64,000 bases of DNA, from NCBI GenBank assembly GCA_024220505.1, contig JAKZZE010000006.1:124001-188000 (forward strand). The letters are read 5' to 3'. Positions within the stretch are counted from its first letter, which is position 1, and each line of letters starts with the position of its first letter. This DNA comes from Rhizopus arrhizus. Taxonomy: Eukaryota > Mucoromycota > Mucoromycetes > Mucorales > Rhizopodaceae. The position numbers were made by a program, and so were the translations under genes. The notes beneath the pieces are model-generated. The model did not search any database. It had not been told where the DNA came from and saw nothing but the letters and a program-made list of their open reading frames with translations. Positions 21,672 to 37,441 of the stretch are shown here, in pieces.

Positions 21672-24600
21672 TCAAGATGTTTATAAAGTGGAGAAATTAC
21701 AATTGAGAAGGAAAAAAAAAAAAAGCTCAGAGCGAACATTGCGGAGTTCCAACATGTTTATCTCTCTACTTCAATAAAGTTAACTAGCAATCGTGAAATG
21801 TTTAGGGCGCTTGTGAGGTGAATGCAATTTTAAGAATGACAATCATCTGTATGTTCTATGAATGAATACATACAAAACGTAAAAAGTGAAATTTGTCCTT
21901 TTTTTTAGTAATAATTAAAAGTAAATGTTCCTTTCAAAAACCAATACAAAACTCTTTTTTCTTAAAAAAAAAAAAAACAAAAGCTGCTTCATCTAACCGA
22001 CTTATTTATTAACACAGCAGTGACAAGAATGCATGCTGAAGCTTTTGCAAGACAAGTATACAGATAGCCATTCTTAATAAAGACAAAAGGAGCGGATCAT
22101 AATACGATTTAGTTTAGACTACATTCGTCGTTTGAGTAACCTGAATCGGAAGGCTCCTCCCCACTTTCCGTCTTTTATTCTCGAAAAAGCAAGATACGCG
22201 TTTCTCTTACTTTAAATGTTAGTTTAGGATGACCATGTACTTTTGAGTACAAAAGAGTAGGATGTCTATAAAAAAAAAAAAGAAAGGCATGGTTTATTGG
22301 ATGGCTAAAGGATAAAGTACCTTAAAGTAGAGTGAAAGGATTCATGCCAAGAGAAGAACTTGTTCTTTCAGGCTGGGTTTGTAAGGTTGAGCGGTTTCTT
22401 GAAGCCAACTTTTATCGAATGGTAGGATTGTTCTATATTCTTTTTTAAGGCATGCAATTATCATAGACAAGATGCATTTTTTATGTTTTTTTTAAGGTGA
22501 CATGGAAACGTGTGGAAAAGAGGTGGTACAAAATACTATGCTTACAAGACCATTTTGAACCTTATTACAAAATTAAGCTTTTTTACAGAAAGATGATGTG
22601 TTATAAAACATCAAACAATAATAAACATGCGTTCGGAAAAAAAAAAAAAGCAGGCAACACCAACGTGAGCTTTTAAAACCATAGGTTATTTCATGATTAT
22701 AAACAAGAAAACGACAGAGGACCACTTTAAAAAGCTTTTTTTTTCTGGCTAAAGTTAAATGAGATATGGTTACGATAGAATATGCCTTGTTGTGCTTCAA
22801 TCTTGCTTATAAATCATGAGCCTGGAAAAGAAACAAAGGAGAGAATACGATAGTAAGTGATTGTACAGGGTGGCTGATTTTTTAGTCGCAAACCTACTGA
22901 GACCGACAAGTGAATGCCCCAGTCCCACCTATCAACACTGTTCACTGTATTCAATTTTTGAAAGAGACTGTTTTGTCTATTTTCTCAATGCATGAGATCA
23001 TCACCTTTCAGAGTGCTTTAACAGAAAGGATACATGCATCTTTATCATGAAGATGAAATAGTGTAGCGTGTATGGGGGGGGACAGGATCGATAAATCCAA
23101 CAGGCCATAACCATGAGGGTTCAACACTAGAAGTGTTATTATTGTATCAAAGAACAACATGTCTATTCTGTCGTCTTTTCATTATTTATCCGAGACCATG
23201 AGTTAAAGTCATGGTTGCATTGCATACCAAAAAAGGCATTTTTACCCCTTTCAACAAACCTATACACACAACATCAGCCATGGAATATAAGAATTCAGTA
23301 TGTGTACCATGAGAAGATAATCAAAAGCAGCTTCCAAGATGGAACTTTTAGTCATGTTCCACCCTACTTTTTCTTCATACAATATTCCCAGCGAAAGGCC
23401 CTTCCGTTGGTCGTACGCGTCCCTGTCAAAATCAAACTCCTCTTCAACCGCAACACAAACAACGGCCAGTTGGGCTTATTTTTCTCTCGTCATCTTTTTT
23501 TTTTCCATCTGCATTGTATAATGGGGTTAAAATCAAGCCTTGGTATGAAGTGTAAGGTTTGGGTTTGTTTTGAAAGTGAATGATGCGCTTTTTGTCCTTT
23601 ACGAAAAAAAAGGTCTTCTTTTTCTACAAAGAGCTCATCTGTCCATGTGAACATGCTCTCTTTGGCACACTCAGACTGGCTGGTTCTATTTCTTTAAAAA
23701 ATACAAATTGGCCTCTTTTTCTGCTTCACGATCAAACAGTGCCAAGTGATCTAAGTCACTCATTTCAAGCACCGCTCATTGTTGACTTCATTTTGCTTTT
23801 TCCGTGGATTGAGAGTGGTGTGAGCGTAAATAGTAAATTGATGTATGTGGTTTAGAACAGTTAGATTTCAGTTAAAGGTTGATGAAAATTGGTTACTTGA
23901 TCAAGAGATGGCATTGTTTAAAGAAATAAAACATTCAACCTGGTTTATGTTGAATATGTATAAAATATAAAATAAATGATTCTAAAGCACAATGTCTGTT
24001 TTCAAGAGAATTTAATTATTTTTTTCGATTGGGTATGTGATAAAGACAGACTTCATTCTCTTTCTCCTTATTCTCTCTTTCTTTTGACTTCTCCCTGCAT
24101 AAACAAAGTAGTTGCAAACCAATAGTTTACTAAGATAAGGTATTGTGAATAACCCGGTTCTACAAGCGGACTAATTGTAATCAAAATTTGAAAGACTTGT
24201 GTAATAATGCCTTAAATTCGAGCTAAAAAAAAAAAAAAAAAAAAAAAAAAAAGTGCCTTGGTCTAATGTGCCGCAAAATGTTGGGAGGTAGATGATGGTA
24301 GAATAAAAGACGAATTGGCAGATGATGAGAGAATGAAAAAGGAATAGGAAAAAAAAAAGTTAATGTAGAATCCATAGGATTGTTTTCTTTGCTTTTTTCG
24401 ATGGACTGTTGTCATTCAGTATGACGCCATACGGACTGTCCTCCTAATCAGGAAACTAAACAAAGCTTCATCCCGCTCGTTCGTTTAGACATAAAAGTCA
24501 ACGATGGTCAAGCTCAATCGATGATTAAATAGGAATGTACTCTATTTCTTAATTTGCAACTTTTCTAGTCACTCTCCCTTACATGTTGTCATCCATGTAA

Positions 24601-24754
24601 ACATTGGAAAAACACTTATTTCGGTGATTCTTGTACATTATCTAATCGTTTATTGATAGGCCTGTCGTAAAAGGGGGATGCAAAAAAAAAAAAAACTTTG
24701 GTATAACAAAAGCGCTTTTTTAATAGACCCTTTATTTTTTTGTGTATACTTTTT

Positions 24755-24789
<35 letters not shown>

Positions 24790-24869
24790 CTTTTTACTCG
24801 TGGGTCTACTTCTTATACATTCGAGTCCACCACTTTTTTTAGAGTGATTGTTATCTCTGATTATGCTCA
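21672..24869. other. Long intergenic region
   Basis: 3.2 kb with no convincing gene. Short frames near 23215-23855 lack domains and codon bias. Poly-A/T runs occur at ~24223-24251 and ~24757-24789. At 22864-22889 the sequence TACAGGGTGGCTGATTTTTT resembles a mariner/Tc1 terminus, but no inverted partner was found nearby. Confidence 0.5.
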
Positions 24870-25709
24870 ATGGATAATAGATATCCTTACACTAATTCAA
24901 GAGATCAACCCCACCCACCATCCACTTCACCCGACAAGACCCACTGGCAACCCACCCAGCTATTCACACCAGCCATGCTACACCCTCCACCCTTTCCTTA
25001 TGGTCATCGAACCGATTTTCCTCATGTACCCCATCATTCTCCTGACGTGTCCTACCCACACCACACGCGACAGGTTTCGTACGAGCCGTGTTGGACGCAG
25101 CCAAGGATACGAATGCCTTCACCAAACACACCCTTCTGGGATGATAGAGAACAGAGAGTGGACGAAAGGCGACGGACGGTTGAAGCCAGCAAGCGAGGAC
25201 GTGACAGTCCGGATGACGACGACCGAGAAGTGAAGAAGAGAGCGATGGATGTTGAAGTGATAGAGGATCAACTGTCCTATCTGACAGATGATTGGCAGAT
25301 TATCTCGATCGTTCTCAATTCGGTTCGTAATGCTTACCTGACTGGGAAAACAAGCAGTCGAGAGAACATGCCGCTGGAGACGATCATGGATGTCGCGAGA
25401 GAGTCAGAAGGGGATCAAGAGCAGTTGTATTCAGAAATTCTAAAAGAAATCAAGATTGCGTTTGACGAATTGGGCATTCAAGTAAAACAGCTTGCAAGGA
25501 AGATCGACATGTTGGAAGAAGAAAAAAATAAATTGATCAGCAAACGACGGTCGATCGGTAGGATCAAGTCATCCCAGGAGGCCTCAGTCAACCCACTATC
25601 ACAAGAATCAGGTCAATTGGGTAGTAGCAGATCAAGTAAGACAAGGAGACCAATCAAAACCAGTGGAAAATCTATGACATCAAGAAAAGGAAAAGAAAAA
25701 GCGATGTGA
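24870..25709 (+). CDS. Hypothetical low-complexity coiled-coil protein
   Basis: Single-exon frame of 279 residues from MDNRYPYTNSRDQ. Residues 1-~95 are rich in Pro, His, Ser and Thr; ~100-130 are acidic and basic, with a possible nuclear signal around DREVKKRAMD. Residues ~130-235 are helical, with a probable coiled coil (EILKEIKIAFDELGIQVKQLARKIDMLEEEKNKLISKRR), and the tail is Ser/Lys/Arg-rich (SRKGKEKAM). I do not recognise the family. Codon use and G+C fit a real gene better than the surrounding AT-rich DNA. An overlapping frame upstream is a shadow. A nuclear regulatory or scaffold role is possible but unsupported. Confidence 0.65.
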   Translation: MDNRYPYTNSRDQPHPPSTSPDKTHWQPTQLFTPAMLHPPPFPYGHRTDFPHVPHHSPDVSYPHHTRQVSYEPCWTQPRIRMPSPNTPFWDDREQRVDERRRTVEASKRGRDSPDDDDREVKKRAMDVEVIEDQLSYLTDDWQIISIVLNSVRNAYLTGKTSSRENMPLETIMDVARESEGDQEQLYSEILKEIKIAFDELGIQVKQLARKIDMLEEEKNKLISKRRSIGRIKSSQEASVNPLSQESGQLGSSRSSKTRRPIKTSGKSMTSRKGKEKAM

Positions 25710-28580
25710 ATCCATGTGAAATAAATTATGCCCCCGCCCCTTCCTTCTCCTTCTCTCTCCTTTCTCTTCATTTTTATTCGTATCCCCCATTATGTCATCA
25801 TTCTTTATGCTTATGGTCTATAAATATATGAATCATGCTCCTTTAATTCTATTTTTTCGATTGTGTTCATTCAAAAGTAGATATTGCTAGATCCTATCTG
25901 CATCCATCGCATGATTCGGCGGAGCACGTTTGAAGGAGGGGGGTGAACATGTTCCAGTAGGATTGTGTTGTATGTCAAAGATAAGAATTAGGCTCAAAAC
26001 AAGATAAAATAATTACAGCAGCTGACATGAATGTTCCTATTGTTTGATAAACTACATTATTTTACTTTTCTATGCATCTTTGTTACCAACAAAAAAAACA
26101 AAAATAGATGATAACAGCTGAATCCATTCACACACAACACATTTATTCCTATTTATGCAGGGATACATTTAATCATGCAAGGAATTTTTTTTTTATAAAA
26201 AAGTCAATTTACATAAAAAGTAAATTAGGTAATGATTTTCTTGTTCATCACTGATCAAATTAAGATTGAGTGAATGATGAATCCTTAAGGGCTTTTTCTT
26301 TTTTTTTTTATTTAAAAAAAGGGTAAAAATATAAAATATAATCTTTTTTTTTTTACCAATTCCAAATTTTCCATTTTTGGACGATAGACCGACTCGACTA
26401 TTTAAGCTTTTGTGATCTGACGATGATGGTGCCAAGTGAATGATATGAAATAAATTCAAAAATGACTGTGATTCAATCATTTTTTTTCTTTTTTTTTTTT
26501 TTTTAAAAAAAAAAATGAATATGAATTTTGCAAGAAAAAAGTCAAAAAAAAGAGAGACAAAAGTATCATTTATCGGATGATGCGAGTCATTGAAAATACA
26601 ATAAAACAAAATCTGGTTGAATTTAAATAGATTAATAAAATGATACGTGTTGTCTGTAAAAAGACCATCTCCTTTTTTTTTTTTTAATTTGAATAAAGTG
26701 GTTTATTTATGTGTACTTGTCATTTGATCATAAACAAATGAAATCTAGATTCAACTTCTTTCTGTAATCAATCATTCTATTTGTTTATATTTATTATAAA
26801 TCAGATAGATGCTTTCATTATAAAGAGTGTCAATTGAAGTTACACTTGTTGATTGTCAAATTTGTAATTAAGGATGCATAAGGCTATTTTTTACTATTGT
26901 ACAAGTCAATAAAAAAGTTGACAATTTTAATATAAAAAAAAAGGGTACATTTTTTTTTTTTTTTTTAAATCTGTGAATTGCATCTATGCAAAGAAAACAA
27001 TAAAAATAAACCAGTCGATTTTCCACCCAGTTCTCGTCACACAATTAATTAAAGTTAGTAAAACGTAGCACAAATTCCACCTGCTTTATGACCGTACGCA
27101 TTAAGGTCTTGAAGGACAAACTGTTTTACCGCAAAGTGAGAGCAAGGGGATGAGTGAGAGAGAGAAAAAATTGGCTTGGTGATGATGAGTGCATCAAGAA
27201 TTGAATGCTTTATAAAGCCTCAAGTGTTGATATAAAAGAGTTTTTCAAAAACGGAACAGAAAGCTCAAGTTCCAGAATTGAAAAGATCTTCTTTTTGTTT
27301 GTAGCGTCATGCGGAATTCAGAATGTTTCATGTAATCATGTCTCTTTTATTTGTGCTGCATTTTTGTAGCAGAAAAAAAAAATTAATTACTTTTGACATT
27401 TAAAAACAATATCCAACATTTACTTTTTTTTTCAATTCACTGCTTCCATCCATTGGCATAAAAAAGTCAAATTGAAAGGGGAATTTGCATTATAAATTTT
27501 GTGTAAGAAATCAATTCACCTTTTTATACACTATTTCCAGAAATTAAAGTCGCCGTGACTTGTCGCAGTGACATATAAATTGTATTATAAAACTTTACAA
27601 AATGCGACTTTCATTTCTGGAAATAGTGTAAAAGCATTGGCGTCTCTCGTTTGTACTTCAAGACTCCGAAAGGGGAAACACGTCATTGAAAGGCCGATAC
27701 CAGCGGACTTGCATGAGTTCCAGTAAATTCTTTCAATCTTCCTAAAAGAAAAAACAATAAAATCAATTCCCACTTTGCCTTCCACAAATATCACCTTTTT
27801 TTCTCTTTCTCTCTTCTCCAAAAAGCAGTGATCAACATAGATTGTTTAGCTTATTTTTCAATCGTTTACTCTGAATTTGCTCAACAAAAAAAGTTGTAGC
27901 ACATTTAAAAATGGCTACACGGAAAAATAAAAGAAGCATGATTCTATTGGGCTTGGATGTGAAAGGAGGCTCCATTTGCTCCCGGAAAAAATCATTTCCG
28001 GTAAATCATTGATATTCTGTCAGGCAAGTCTTTTTTTTTTTGATAGATTAGAATGTCATGCTCGATGGATCTTTATAAACTGTTTATTACAAAATCGATC
28101 CAATTTTTGCTTTCACAGACAATCACAATGTTTCTTTTTGCTTTCATGTTGACGTCTTTGTAGCTTTAATGACCCTATTCCATCTTGCTCACCAAAAAGG
28201 GATGGATTAAAAAAGTGAGCGTCAAGACAAGGACCCATACGAATAACAGCTGTATTTATAAAGAAAATAAAGTCGAGTGTAGCTACAGATATTTTTTTTT
28301 TCGATTGTCAAAAGAAAAAAGTGGGGTGGGGGTAGAGATTACTTAAAGTGCAAATGAATCCTAACCCATACATGTGAATCAAGTCTAGTGGGTAAAGATT
28401 GTCAAACAAAAAGAAAAGATAAGGTGTCGTTCTTTATTCTTTCGATTCCAAATTCTTCAGTGGTTATGATTCACACCAAGCTCTTCTTTTTTTCAAGCAA
28501 GAAAAAAAAAAAAAAAAACGGCCTTTGAAACCAAGTGAATTTATTTTTTTTATTAAAAAATTATTTTCTTTACAATCACC
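25710..28580. other. Long intergenic region with poly-T tracts and one MITE
   Basis: 2.9 kb, AT-rich, with many homopolymer runs (26286, 26345, 26485, 26952). No gene recognised. It contains the 104-bp palindromic element described separately at 27527-27630. The last 250 bp presumably include the promoter of the PPR gene. Confidence 0.5.
27527..27630. mobile_element. 104-bp MITE (short palindromic element)
   Basis: The left arm (27527-27553) and right arm (27604-27630) are 27-bp inverted repeats with a single mismatch. Each begins TACACTATTTCCAGAAAT read inward. The outer TA on both sides fits a Tc1/mariner TA target duplication. The 50-bp loop is AT-rich and non-coding. No transposase with these termini is present in the window. 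Confidence 0.72.
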
Positions 28581-30566
28581 ATGCATTCAGGACGTGCGAA
28601 TGGCTCCCTGACGTTCTACCAGTCGTTTTTCAAGATCCACATTTCGAGTTGTCACCACAGCACCTGGGCAGCACTTCGCAAGGCCGTCAACCGTGGCCAA
28701 CTGAGCCAAGCACGATCAGCGTATGAATCCCTTTCGACGACCAATGTCGATCGTCCACTGCTTCGACGACTGGTACGTCTGGCAGGCAGCAGCCAGAGAC
28801 GGGCCGACTATGATTTTCTGAAGCGGGTGTTGGAGGAGATGCCGAAGCGATTTCAGCAGAGACCGAGTCCGATGGAATACAATGCGCTCGTCGCGGCCAG
28901 TGGACAGCACGAGGGACCGGAGCGAGCCCTGGGAGTGATGGAAGAGATGAAGCGAGCGGGGGTCGAGCCGAACCTGTACACCTACAACCTGCTGCTGAAC
29001 TGTTTCAAAAAGCACGGCGAGCTCGCGGCGGCCGAGACGCTCTTGAAGGCCATGGGGCCGATCGAACCAGACGCGGTGACCTACAACACCTTGCTGCAGC
29101 TCTGGCGCCAGACGGACGAGGGCGATCGACTGTTTGCTTTCTTTCGAGACCAGGTGAAGGTGGCGGACGTGTACACGTACACGATCGTGCTGGACGCGGC
29201 CATGGCGTACGATGCGCCCGAGCAAGGCCAGAGGGCGTTTGAGGCGCTCTTGAAACAACCCAAGCTGGACACGGCGGCGATGAACACCATGCTGCGATAC
29301 AAGTCTGAGGACGTCGAGGCCTGTTTGGCCCTCTACCGTCGGTTGCGCTGTCGACCGGATCAAAAGACGTTCAACATCCTGCTGGATACCTGTCTGAAGC
29401 AAGGCGAGGACGCACAGGCGATGGGAGTGTATGAAGAGATGAAGAAGAAAAGGATCCGACCGGACGAGGTGACGTATGGGACCCTGATCGATGCCAAAAA
29501 GAGAGCGTGTGATCTGGAGGGAGCCTTGGCGCTGTTTGAAGAGATGGAGATCGAGCCCAGCGGACGCATCCTGAATCGGCTGGTCAGCATGGCCAAGGAG
29601 GCCACGACAGAGCAACTGGACCGTCTGGCGAGGACGATCGAGCCGTACGAAGCCCGGCTGGATCGGGTAGGATCCAATGCGTGGATGGGCGTCATGGCCA
29701 GGCTGGGTCGATCCGAAAAAGCACAGGCTGTCTACGACCGGGTGTTTCGACAGCGACCGCCAGACGTCATCACCTTCACCCACCTCACGCTGGCCTACAT
29801 CAATGACGACCGTCTCGATGACGCGCTCGACATCTATCGCGTCCTCCGAGACGACCACCGCGACCGGGGCCGGGTCAAGCTGGACGCCCCGTTCTATTCG
29901 ACAATGATCGCCTCCTTGACCTCGCTGAAAAAGAGCGAGCGAACGGCCAGTGAGAGGCTGCAGATGGCCCTGAGGCTGTTTGGCGACATGCGATCGCTCG
30001 GCATCCAGCCCTCTCGGCACACGTACACCGCCCTGCTCCATGCCTCGGGACAATACAGAGACGGTTACGTGCTCGAACACGTGCACGGCCTGATCAAGGT
30101 CGATCTCTTTCTCGACCCGGACACTGCCCTCTACAACGCGCTGATGGATGCCTACAACCGGACGGGCGATGGCCAGACGGTGCTCGATCTCTGGCAGCAG
30201 CTCATGTCCTCGTCCGAGGTCGCGATTGATCCCGCTTCGGTTTCGATCGTGCTCGACAGCTGCGGACACAATGGCTATCCGGAGCGTGCGCGGTCGATCT
30301 GGCGTGAGCTGAAGCAGGCTGGGTTTGAGCTGAATGCGAACAATTACAACTCGTATGTGGAGTGTCTCTGTCGATCGGCCGGCAGAGAAGGATGGGATCA
30401 GGCCCTGGCCTTGGTCAAGCAAGAGATGTCGCGTCCGGGTCGATACCGACCGAACCAACCTCGGATGGAAGCCAAGACGGTCAACACACTGCTTGGATTT
30501 GCAAGAAAGAAAGGATTGGAGAAGGAGGCGATGGAGGAATTAGAATCCTGGAAAAAAGAGCTGTGA
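28581..30566 (+). CDS. Pentatricopeptide repeat (PPR) protein, probably mitochondrial
   Basis: Single exon, 661 residues, with roughly 14 PPR motifs between ~residue 70 and 655. Clear examples are EPNLYTYNLLLNCFKKHGEL, EPDAVTYNTLLQLWRQ, RPDQKTFNILLDTCLKQG, RPDEVTYGTLIDAKKRA and DPDTALYNALMDAYNRTGDG. The N-terminus (MHSGRANGSLTFYQSFFKIHISSCHHSTWAALRKAVNRG) is basic, hydroxylated and lacks acidic residues, consistent with a mitochondrial presequence. PPR proteins bind organellar RNA and act in its maturation or translation. The coding region is distinctly GC-rich, which also opens a 580-codon shadow frame on the other strand. Its stop lies 8 bp from the stop of the convergent ARH-like gene, and its likely AATAAA (30580-30585) falls inside that gene's last codons. 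Confidence 0.95.
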   Translation: MHSGRANGSLTFYQSFFKIHISSCHHSTWAALRKAVNRGQLSQARSAYESLSTTNVDRPLLRRLVRLAGSSQRRADYDFLKRVLEEMPKRFQQRPSPMEYNALVAASGQHEGPERALGVMEEMKRAGVEPNLYTYNLLLNCFKKHGELAAAETLLKAMGPIEPDAVTYNTLLQLWRQTDEGDRLFAFFRDQVKVADVYTYTIVLDAAMAYDAPEQGQRAFEALLKQPKLDTAAMNTMLRYKSEDVEACLALYRRLRCRPDQKTFNILLDTCLKQGEDAQAMGVYEEMKKKRIRPDEVTYGTLIDAKKRACDLEGALALFEEMEIEPSGRILNRLVSMAKEATTEQLDRLARTIEPYEARLDRVGSNAWMGVMARLGRSEKAQAVYDRVFRQRPPDVITFTHLTLAYINDDRLDDALDIYRVLRDDHRDRGRVKLDAPFYSTMIASLTSLKKSERTASERLQMALRLFGDMRSLGIQPSRHTYTALLHASGQYRDGYVLEHVHGLIKVDLFLDPDTALYNALMDAYNRTGDGQTVLDLWQQLMSSSEVAIDPASVSIVLDSCGHNGYPERARSIWRELKQAGFELNANNYNSYVECLCRSAGREGWDQALALVKQEMSRPGRYRPNQPRMEAKTVNTLLGFARKKGLEKEAMEELESWKKEL

Positions 30567-30574
30567 TGGTTTAT

Positions 30575-31905
30575 TTAAAATAAAGCAATGAATTCATCCA
30601 CGCGGTCTTCTAGCCACTCCCACCGTTTCATGCCCACGACCCACTCGGTCGGTAGCTGACTGTAGCCTAATCTGGCGCCCAACAAGGCCCCTGCGGTGGT
30701 CGCGTTACTCTCTGCATTTCCGCCCTGCAGGACGAGATCCATCATGATCTTTTTAAAATAATCTGGTTCCTGTCCATCCGGAATTGATCTCGTAAAACAG
30801 TAGAGGGCTGCTTGAAGTGATCGAAAGACATCCTCGGTCGAGTCCAGTTGAAGACTGCCGAGCGTCTCTGGTTTGGCACATGCGATCAGGCACTGATAAT
30901 AATCGGGATAGATCCCTAAAGAAAAAAAAGAGTGCATATAGGCTCCTTGAAAGTTTTGTTTGTTGGTCTCGATCACGTCACGGACGAGGATCGAAAGGGT
31001 GGGATCAGTGTTGAGGCTATCGGTGAAAGAACTGGTCAGGTGAGGGGAGTGAACTGGCGTGGGTATAGGTTGTAATTTGATTTCTAAATCTTGTCCCCTG
31101 AGTACTCTGTAAGGTTTTTTTTTCCCCCAAAAAAAAAAGTGAGTCGGAGAGAGGTAGAAAGAGGGGGGGTGGATAAAAATCGGATTATTTTTTGTTGTTA
31201 CCTAGCGATGAGTAAAGAAAGAATGACGGATGATACGATATAACGTGGATCTGGATGAGTCATTGAGCAAACACTTGCTGAATTTTCAATGACACTCGTA
31301 CCATCCCAAAATTTGAGTGCACCCAAGATAGGAGCACGTACGATGGGATTTGTGATATAATTTGGATGATTAAAATCTTTCTAAAAGTCAGTCAGAAGAA
31401 TGGTTCCTCCTCTGTTTATGTTCTTTACTATATGTTCACTATATTTTGTTAATCTTGTTGAATAATCTTTTGTTTGAAAATGTCCTTTGGTTTCTAAAAT
31501 GGATTCAATGACAAGTAATATTTGTTCAGCGTCATATCCAAAATCACTATGTTTACGAATCATTCAATAGGGACTGTAAAATGGGATGATTTAAATACTA
31601 CTTTTCATCAAAACAAGCTCTATATTCATCTCTAATGAATTCTGTACCATTTTCATCCATACCAAATCTTATTTCTTTTTCATAAATCTTTTTAATTTCA
31701 TCTCTTGAAAATCCTTTGGTTGCTATACCAATACTATCTCCCAAGATAGCACCTAAGAAAAAATTAAATAAATTTAAATAAAAAAAAAAAAAATTGGGGA
31801 TTATTTCAAAACTATTTTTTTTTTTTTTTTACCAAATATTAAACCTTTGATTTTATCTATAATAACAGATGTTTCTCTATTTGAACAACCAGAAGGAATA
31901 TGCAT
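30575..31905 (-). CDS. ADP-ribosylglycohydrolase-like protein with altered metal-binding motifs
   Basis: Five exons (31905-31833, 31752-31602, 31546-31429, 31380-31202, 31106-30575) join in frame to 350 residues. The fold is recognisable: DKIKGLIFGAILGDSIGIAT, ILGALKFWDG, MTHPDPRYIVSSVILSLLIA, RVLRGQDLE, and SNATTAGALLGARLGYSQLP. Active ARH/DraG enzymes carry TDDT and GDADT-type motifs that bind two Mg2+ ions for ADP-ribose hydrolysis. Here the first reads GYDA (NDFGYDAEQILLV) and the second GNAES (QGGNAESNATTAG), so most metal-ligand Asp residues are missing. This suggests a pseudoenzyme or a changed chemistry. The exon joins are my own frame-consistent reconstruction. Confidence 0.85.
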
Positions 31906-32108
31906 GATATAAACAAGAAAGAAAGCAGAAAATAAATTTCTACCTTTTTTTTTTTTTTTTTTTTTATTAGAAAAAACAATAAGTGATAAAAAAAAAAAGG
32001 GGGAGAAGGAAACATTGGACATTTAAAAAGAACCGAAAAATGGTTGGACTTTAAAAAGGCATCACAACGTGCTGTTCTGACTAATCTGTTTATTACAATG
32101 TTTGAATG

Positions 32109-32140
<32 letters not shown>

Positions 32141-33493
32141 TTTTTAAATAGCATGGCTCTAGGATGTCTTGCAATAGCATCATCTCAATGTCCTCTCTCT
32201 TTCTTTAAAGACAATATCAAACGAACAAGAAAAAAACGAGCTTAAAGAGTGATAGTGTAACAAACCTTAACAACTTTTAAAAAGTTTTTTTTTTTTTTTT
32301 TTTTTTTCTGTTTCACCTACACAAGCAAGTGATTCAACAAAGTATGAGTTTCATTTTTTTTACATCAACCCTCTTTCTCCTCTTTCTCTCCTCTCTCTCT
32401 TTCTCTCTCTCTTATTCTCCTTTATTTTGCCATTCATTTAAAAAACACGATAGAATAGGCTGATGATCTTCAACATTAGACCTCAGCTTTGTTTTCGGCA
32501 TTTCATACCGTCATATTCAAACAACGAGTCAATTTTAGCCAACAATACACGTGAAGTCTATCATCGTTTGAAGGGCTTTCCTTAATGGCATTCTTCGCTC
32601 CTTTTGGTTATAAAATAAAGTTTTTGTTTGATGGACAATCATGCGTTCATGACTTTTTTTGTACCATCCCACTTTAAAGTTCAATTATGTCATATTGAAT
32701 CGATCCGTCTGGTTTATTTTTACATTTTTCAAGTACAATGCATCTATTGAATTGCAGCTCAAGATTTGATTGGTACAAAATAAGAACGTGACTATAAATT
32801 GAATTTCATTCTTTTTTTTTTTTACTTTTTTTCTGTACATTCTAAAGCGATTGAACATTCTTGTCCCCCCCCCCTCCTTTTTTTGGTTTTATCTCAGTTT
32901 ACAGAATGATTCAAAGTGTTTATAAGCTTTCTAGAGTAATTTTCAATGTGACATTTTAAAAATAGAAATAATGATCATACAACTTTTTGTCAGTGGATAA
33001 ACCCCAATGCTTATTTTTTCATTTATTTGTTTATATAAAAGAGAGGCTAGCAATCATTCAATTTTTACCAACCAGAAATTGTAAAAAGAACAAGCAAGTT
33101 ATTTTTTATTTTCTATTTTCTAATAGAAAAAAGAAAAAAAAAAAAAATGAAAAAAAAGAGCAAGAAACAATGGCAAAAAGTAGGGCCAGTGCGTCAAGAC
33201 ATCCTTTTTCCTGTACATCACCTGTTCTTTTTCCTTTTTGTGAAAGGCAAAAGACAATCCCAGCCGAGGTAAAAATGAAGGGCCATGCCTAATTTTCCAA
33301 AGATTGTAAAGATATGTTTTGGTTTGCAAATGGTTTTACCCAATTGCCTATATTATCCTTACTCATTCATTTGAGGCAAGGATTTCATCGGAGTGCAGAG
33401 TTGGAGTGTACTTGATTGGATGTGAAACTTAATTCAACTTGTGGGACCATCAAGCCTTGAAGATTTCCATTTATTTTATAAACCATTTTACAT
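31906..33493. other. Intergenic region with homopolymer and TC-rich tracts
   Basis: 1.6 kb with long poly-T runs (31956, 32109-32145, 32286-32307) and a CT-rich microsatellite-like tract at about 32370-32420. A C-run lies at ~32864. No gene recognised. Confidence 0.5.

Positions 33494-37441
<3,948 letters not shown>

Noticed and set aside
23215..23855. Two open frames of 122 and 91 codons
   Set aside because: Composition is like the surrounding intergenic DNA, there are no domains and no splice-consistent extension.
24742..25233. 163-codon frame overlapping the start of the hypothetical coiled-coil gene
   Set aside because: It starts inside a poly-T run and reads the same DNA in another frame without plausible protein features; the 24870-25709 frame fits better.
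28716..30458. 580-codon open frame antisense to the PPR gene
   Set aside because: It mirrors the GC-rich codon bias of the PPR gene; the product has no domain, while the sense strand shows a regular series of PPR motifs.
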